From positions 58,414,338 to 58,478,337 of the forward strand of contig NC_087064.1 of NCBI RefSeq assembly GCF_963678635.1: a DNA stretch of 64,000 bases. The letters run 5' to 3'. Under the pieces are notes generated by a model. It did not search any database. It was not told where the DNA came from and saw only the letters and a list, made by a program, of their open reading frames with translations. The position numbers were made by a program, and so were the translations under genes. Shown here piece by piece: positions 60,647 through 64,000 of the stretch. The stretch is from Symsagittifera roscoffensis. Lineage: Eukaryota; Xenacoelomorpha; Acoela; Convolutidae. How positions within the stretch are numbered: the first letter of the stretch is position 1; each line of letters begins with the position of its first letter.

Positions 60647-61574
60647 CCCGGGTTGACCAAAACTTCTTATCATATAATTTCCATATATGAGAAACTTCTT
60701 TTCATACAATTTCATACAATTCCATACGTACAGAAAATTGTATGAAAACTCTATGATAAGCATTTTTCCATATATGAAAATTGTATGATAGTGTGTTTTT
60801 CCATAAACCAAAAATTTTGATTTTTTCTTTCTAAATTTAGTTTCTGAAAATTTTCGGTTGTATTTGCAACCGAACACAAGTAACAAAGACCTTGGTTACT
60901 CAAAACACCAAAGGTTGCACGGTCTTGCATTGACAATGCATAGAAAACGACCTGAATGTGACTGTAGTTTACAATTGATATAACAAAAGTAACAAACATT
61001 TATTTTTTGGCAGAATTTTTTAATGATGATTATTTCAAATTTTTGAATTTTCAAATTATGAGACATTGATCAAGGCATACATTAACACCCCATACAGAAA
61101 AAATAGGAATTTTCCGCGTTTTTGAAAAAAATATATAAGTGAAAAGAAAATAAAAGCCAATTTTATCGTATCCTGGACTACGTTATGCACACAAAATATT
61201 CAATTTTGCATGCAAAAAAAGTTTTTCGAAAAATGTTTGTTTGCGTACGAATTTCGATTTGCGGTTGAAAAAAAAACAAAAAAATTTTTGGGCCAAATTT
61301 TCAAAATTACTTTGTGTCGCCATCAAAAAAAATGCCAGTCATACAATTTCCATATATGGGAATTGTATGATAAGCATTTTTTTCAAAAAACGAAAACATC
61401 AGTTTTTATCACCAGAACTGTTTTATTAGAATCAAACAGCCGCAGAAACGAGTTTATACCAGTTTTCAACCATTTTTAGAAATTGTATGAAAATTGTATG
61501 ACAAGCATTTTCCCACACACTTGATGTATGGAATTGTATGATAAGCATTTTCGGTGTATGGAGGTCAACCCGGG
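60647..61574. mobile_element. 928-bp terminal-inverted-repeat element
   Basis: The ends are cccgggttgacc (60647-60658) and ggtcaacccggg (61563-61574). Just inside both ends is tatcata.aatt.catat or its complement, and the phrase attgtatgataagcattttt recurs at least four times internally, in both orientations. No transposase ORF. The left 255 bp occur again at 50597-50856. Flanks are ...gataa and aagg..., similar to the foldback element, without a clear duplication. Confidence 0.75.
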
Positions 61575-61617
61575 AAGGTAGATCAATTTGGCTCGGGGGG
61601 CAATAATTGGAATGAGG

Positions 61618-61654
61618 CCGGTAGAATAACCAAATTCGGGACTTATTCTACCGG
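61618..61654. repeat. Stem-loop, 12-bp perfect stem
   Basis: ccggtagaataa and ttattctaccgg enclose a 13-base loop. The location just outside the 928-bp element gives no clue to function; it may be a relic of an element end. Confidence 0.8.
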
Positions 61655-62249
61655 TCCCTTTCCGATCATAGCCTTGATTACACATGCCTCAAATGTTTCA
61701 AAGAGGTTAAAAGAAACCTAATCATTAAAAGATCAAAAGCGCGGTATCTCTCTCTGCAAGTGAAATATGTTTCACAAAAAAATACAAAAAACGTGCAGGC
61801 TGTTGAGTGCAAGAAAAATTGTTATAAAAGCATTTTGTGCAAAACAATGAAAAACTTCTTATGAAAGGTTCACAAATCCGAACGGAAGATAATGTAACCA
61901 AGAAAAGATGTCGGTAGAAAAGCTGTAACCCCGTCGTGAACCAGTTTGCGAACTGGATTAGATAAATTACAGCATCCAGAAGCTTTATGCATATTGTTGC
62001 ACTATTTATAACATGATTTTCAACTGGCAATCTTCTTGGATGCTTTTATGTTCTCATTGTTTGTGCTTTTCCTCAAACTTTGACTGAATTTTATTCGAAA
62101 GTTTTCATGGCTAACCAGGAATTTTTCAGGAATGTGAAACCTGATCTAAACTACATTTTATTATTGAATAGTTTAGATATTTTACCACTGTAAAGTTTTT
62201 AATATTAACCAATCATAATCCATCCAACTATCAACCCACTTATTTGTAA

Positions 62250-62277
62250 GTGCTGAAATTACTTGTAATTTCAGCAC
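62250..62277. repeat. Near-perfect palindrome, 13-bp arms with 2-bp centre
   Basis: gtgctgaaattac-tt-gtaatttcagcac. It could extrude as a cruciform or bind a dimeric protein. It marks the start of a stretch of different texture that runs to the window end. Confidence 0.9.
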
Positions 62278-64000
62278 CAGAGAGATTTGAATTTAACTTA
62301 GAAATTAGTTGCCTCTCCAAGAGAATTTCAGCTGCCGCAATAAGCCAGTATACTCTAGATCTATTGAACCTAGCAGAGACTAGTTAAACACCCTGAGACT
62401 AGTAGATATAAGAGTAAGATTAGGATCGGTATTAGACTAAGAAGTTGCACGAATCTATCCGGCCGAAAATAAGATAGCGTGACGAGCAGACGGTGTACCC
62501 TATCCGAAATTACTCTATGAGTTAACCACTTCGGTTATAACTCATCTGGTGCGACCATAAGTCTCGAATAAGACCTTAATAGCTTAGAGTTAACCAAAAA
62601 TAGATTAGAAATTAGACAAAACATTTTCAAAATGTTACACGATAATAACTTAATTGAAATGTCTCTACGCTTCAATAGATCAGAACCGACATTCCGCACA
62701 ATACTAGAACTAGCTGGTATTGGAAAAAGACCTCGGACAAGAGACGATATACGACTACATAGAAACTTACCAATTAGTTTCATGGTTGTAAGGCAAAAGC
62801 CAACACAAACTTTTATATTTAAAATCTTACTAGCATTGAATTTAGATTTTCATTTGCAAACATAAAATTTTGAAGTAAATCTTCATGATCATTTCAGGCG
62901 CTAAACAAAATTATTAATGTACAATAACGAATGATAAAAAGGTTCCAGATCGTTTTCCTGATTTCTGTAGTATTATTCAAATTATATTTGAAAAATATTT
63001 ATTGAAAATAAAAATTAGTAGCATGACAATAAATTGTTAATATATATAAATCATCCTGTTGTATCAGCTTCATCACCAAAACATAACAGCAATCATAAAC
63101 TCACTAACATCATTAAAAAAACTAAATCTTTTTATTAAATAAATTTAAACCATTTTAAACTTGAATTTACTAAATTTTAAACCAGATCATCAAGGCTTAT
63201 CCTTGGATCTTAATAAATTTTTTATCTCATTAATTTTTAATTCTGATCATCAAGGCTTATCCTTGGATCAAAAAGAACACTTTTGTTCTCCCCCACTCAC
63301 TTAGCAAGTGTCTAACGACCTCAAACGTCGATTCACTATCCAACCTTCCCAAAAGACCCAAGACTAATAGAAATTTTTAAATAAAACTAACCATTCAAAT
63401 TAAGTTAAACAGTGAAGAACTTCGGTTATTCATCCTTCACTTGAACCCTCCTCTTAACAGACCCAGGATAGATCTTAGACTAAGTAAGTTTAAAATAGTA
63501 TCTAACGAACTACTTTCGTTCTAATTATACCTGAACCTTGTGGATTGATTTACTATTCTCCAACCCTTGAACACAATCACTACCCCTAAGTAAGATTAAG
63601 TAGGTTAACACTTTAACTTAGACTAGCCACGAGAAGGTAAAAAAAATCATTCTTCGAAATCGATATACTTTTCTCTCCAACCCTGAACAAAAAGACCCAG
63701 GTTAAGCTAACCAAAAAATCGTAAGGACTAACAGTCTAGGAAATTAAAAATCACTAATAACTTCTTGCATCCCTCATCCTAAACCTTATGTCATTCAAAA
63801 ATTTAGGAAATAAACAAACAATCGTTTTACACAATTGTGAAATAGATAAGCAAAAATACGATCTTGTAATTACTCCACATACACAAACAGTTGGATACAT
63901 TCGAACAAAACGACAAACAATAAAAAGAAAAATTATAAACAAACAAAGACAGATCACACGAAAAAGATTTTCAAAAAGTAGAAACGCATTTTCTGAATCA
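62278..64000. other. Stretch of distinct composition, origin unknown
   Basis: Unlike the rest of the window it has few long T runs and many short words such as gaccca(a/g)g, ctccaaccct and taacgaac..gttc. A 25-bp sequence gatcatcaaggcttatccttgg(atc) occurs twice (about 63186 and 63244). The longest ORF, 62632-62865 (+), is 77 codons without recognisable domain. It may be the leader or spacer of a larger element extending past the window. Confidence 0.35.

Noticed and set aside
61675-61715. Upstream CH-domain exon of the calponin-like gene (minus-strand NLFETFEA)
   Set aside because: Only a short chance resemblance; no splice sites in a compatible phase and a stop follows soon after.
62632-62865. 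77-codon plus-strand ORF as a gene
   Set aside because: No recognised domain, no splice signals, and the region is otherwise non-coding in appearance.

Overview
The window is AT-rich metazoan nuclear DNA: genes are split by GT-AG introns, introns reach 8.8 kb, and most of the rest is transposable elements and tandem repeats. It is probably an invertebrate, but I cannot name the phylum from sequence alone. No operons, ribosome binding sites or prokaryotic features are present.

Three host loci are readable. (1) 291-23720 (+): 17 exons of a MORC2 orthologue, lacking only the 5' end, which lies before the window. It carries the end of the GHKL ATPase, the S5-like transducer with the MORC2-type coiled-coil insertion, a CW zinc finger, a linker of six small phase-0 exons rich in KSPSP motifs, a chromo/Tudor-like barrel and a C-terminal helical region. 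(2) 35600-27081 (-), convergent to MORC2: a decayed gene joining a NERD-type (PD-(D/E)XK-like) nuclease domain to a superfamily 1 helicase. It has several stops and frameshifts and is split by a young Ty3-type LTR retrotransposon at 27991-34050. (3) 60378-59440 (-): the last two exons of a calponin/transgelin-like gene. A small F-box-like ORF lies at 48086-47658 (-).

Region by region: 1-23720 is MORC2 with introns built from tRNA-derived SINE-like units, a roughly 450-bp dispersed repeat (DR1), hAT-type MITE relatives, a 170-bp tandem repeat and an internal 2.6-kb duplication. 23721-27080 is intergenic repeat DNA. 27081-35600 is the nuclease-helicase pseudogene with its LTR insertion. 35645-36615 is a Copia remnant. 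36668-46495 is a macrosatellite of about 1.23-kb units with a 3.1-kb higher-order period. 46496-48261 is mostly unique and contains the F-box-like ORF. 48262-52591 is a 4.33-kb foldback element whose arms carry an inverted 32-bp minisatellite. 52592-59439 is AT-rich DNA with two hAT-type MITEs that still show 8-bp target duplications. 59440-60378 is the calponin-like gene end. 60647-61574 is a further terminal-inverted-repeat element. 61575-64000 is of unclear origin.

The strongest candidates for something undescribed are the 4.33-kb foldback element with paired inverted minisatellite arms, the higher-order macrosatellite, the nuclease-helicase fusion gene, and the LTR element whose gag start codon is formed across the LTR/primer-binding-site junction. 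All calls come from reading the sequence; no database search was possible.
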